From: Alkanindiges sp.
GTDB lineage: Bacteria; Pseudomonadota; Gammaproteobacteria; Pseudomonadales; Moraxellaceae
Reading direction: 5' to 3'
Assembly: GCA_030152125.1 (NCBI GenBank)
Contig: JASLIR010000286.1
Location: 1-7,072 of the forward strand
DNA length: 7,072 nt
In this document: positions 6,691 through 7,072 of the stretch, piece by piece
Layout: each line of letters begins with the position of its first letter
Position numbering within the stretch: position 1 is the first letter of the stretch
Made by a program: the position numbers and the translations under genes
The notes under the pieces: generated by a model
Seen by the model: the letters and a program-made list of their open reading frames with translations, nothing else
What the model was told of the DNA's origin: nothing
Database searches by the model: none

Positions 6691-6726
6691 TACATGCATG
6701 AATCACTGGTTAAGACATTCATGTGT
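6691..6726 (-). terminator. Weak candidate terminator downstream of the GhrA-like gene
   Basis: On the minus strand CATGAAT (complement of 6717-6723) can pair with ATTCATG (complement of 6697-6703) around a 13-base loop, followed shortly by a run of T (complement of 6686-6690). The stem is short and AT-rich and is separated from the T run, so termination would be weak at best. Confidence 0.2.
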
Positions 6727-6752
6727 GATTTATTCCAGTATGCGCACTTCAT

Positions 6753-7072
6753 TCAATAACCCTTTGAGACATCAACCTGATTTAGCAAAGGTTCATCATT
6801 TAAATAGCGCAACAGATTGTCTTTAAACTGCTCCAGCACCGCTGGCAGCACCGTGCTGGCGGTGGCCGAGGTATGCGGGCTAATAGTTACTTTGGGATGC
6901 TGATATAAGGCATGTCCGGCTGGTAACGGCTCCGGGGTGGTCACATCCAGCGTGGCATGGGAAAGCAGGCCTGCATCCAGCGCAGCGATTAAATCATCCT
7001 GCTGAACCAGGCTGCCACGTGCAATATTGATCAGATGCAAACCAGGTTTGGCATGCTGCAAGCTGCTGGCAC
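6753..7072 (-). CDS. D-isomer 2-hydroxyacid dehydrogenase, GhrA-like (glyoxylate/hydroxypyruvate reductase A type), N-terminus outside window
   Basis: The last 105 residues of an NAD(P)H-dependent 2-hydroxyacid dehydrogenase are visible; the frame is open through the right edge and stops at TGA (6753-6755). The catalytic triad of the family is present in visible numbering: Arg18 in LINIARGSLV, Glu47 in TPEPLP and His66 in SPHTSA. The ending NQVDVSKGY resembles GhrA, which ends in GQVD then RGY, and suggests the glyoxylate/hydroxypyruvate reductase A branch rather than lactate or phosphoglycerate dehydrogenases. It would reduce a short 2-keto acid in the cytoplasm. It lies upstream of the aldolase gene on the same strand, across a 246-bp gap containing REP-like sequence, so co-transcription is possible but unproven. 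The first internal TTG and ATG codons near 7054-7061 are not starts, because the frame and the family domain continue upstream. Confidence 0.88.
   Translation of the reverse strand, partial: ASSLQHAKPGLHLINIARGSLVQQDDLIAALDAGLLSHATLDVTTPEPLPAGHALYQHPKVTISPHTSATASTVLPAVLEQFKDNLLRYLNDEPLLNQVDVSKGY

Larger units (their letters stand above)
6507..6752. other. 246-bp intergenic region between aldolase and dehydrogenase genes
   Basis: This gap holds, from left to right, about 45 bp of upstream sequence for the aldolase gene, a degenerate element end (6551-6597), a REP-like hairpin (6609-6674) and an AT-rich stem (6697-6723). No convincing sigma-70 promoter could be assigned upstream of the aldolase. 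A 22-codon minus-strand frame (6684-6752) starts right after the dehydrogenase stop but has no other coding support. Confidence 0.7.

Noticed and set aside
6684..6752. 22-codon minus-strand ORF starting directly after the GhrA-like stop codon
   Set aside because: It is very short, has no clear ribosome site of its own, and overlaps an AT-rich inverted repeat. The adjacency to TGA looks like chance.

Overview
The window looks like chromosomal DNA of moderate GC content from a Gram-negative proteobacterium, probably gamma- or betaproteobacterial. The reasons are a TonB-dependent outer-membrane receptor, a Tat-type lipoprotein signal, a GhrA-type reductase and a REP-like palindrome. No rRNA, tRNA, CRISPR array, complete insertion sequence or phage gene was found.

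Layout from left to right. (1) The 3' part of a plus-strand gene for a four-helix membrane protein of unknown function (3-422). (2) A 324-bp non-coding element (420-743) bounded by 18-bp inverted repeats that begin and end with TA. It looks like a small non-autonomous mobile element (MITE-like), and its ends carry the stop codons of both convergent flanking genes. (3) A minus-strand run, read from right to left: the 3' end of a GhrA-like 2-hydroxyacid dehydrogenase (6753 to the window edge); a 246-bp gap holding a REP-like hairpin and a degenerate copy of one end of the left-hand element; a class II aldolase/adducin-family protein (5610-6506); an SsuA-type solute-binding lipoprotein with a twin-arginine signal (4571-5605); a 142-bp leader; a TonB-dependent receptor (2035-4428); and a secreted M19 zinc dipeptidase (741-2024).

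How the genes may work together (inference): the receptor imports a scarce compound across the outer membrane, the exported dipeptidase could cleave a peptide-like form of it in the periplasm, and the lipoprotein binds the compound or its product for an inner-membrane ABC transporter. The aldolase-like protein and the dehydrogenase would process it in the cytoplasm. No permease or ATPase is visible, so these would have to lie beyond the right edge or elsewhere. The substrate cannot be read from the sequence. The aldolase/lipoprotein gap is 4 bp and the receptor/dipeptidase gap is 10 bp, so each pair is very likely co-transcribed. Whether all five genes form one transcript is less certain because of the 142-bp and 246-bp gaps.

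The gene families are familiar. The less ordinary content is the TA-bounded element between the convergent genes, its partial relative about 6.1 kb away, and the unassigned gene combination.
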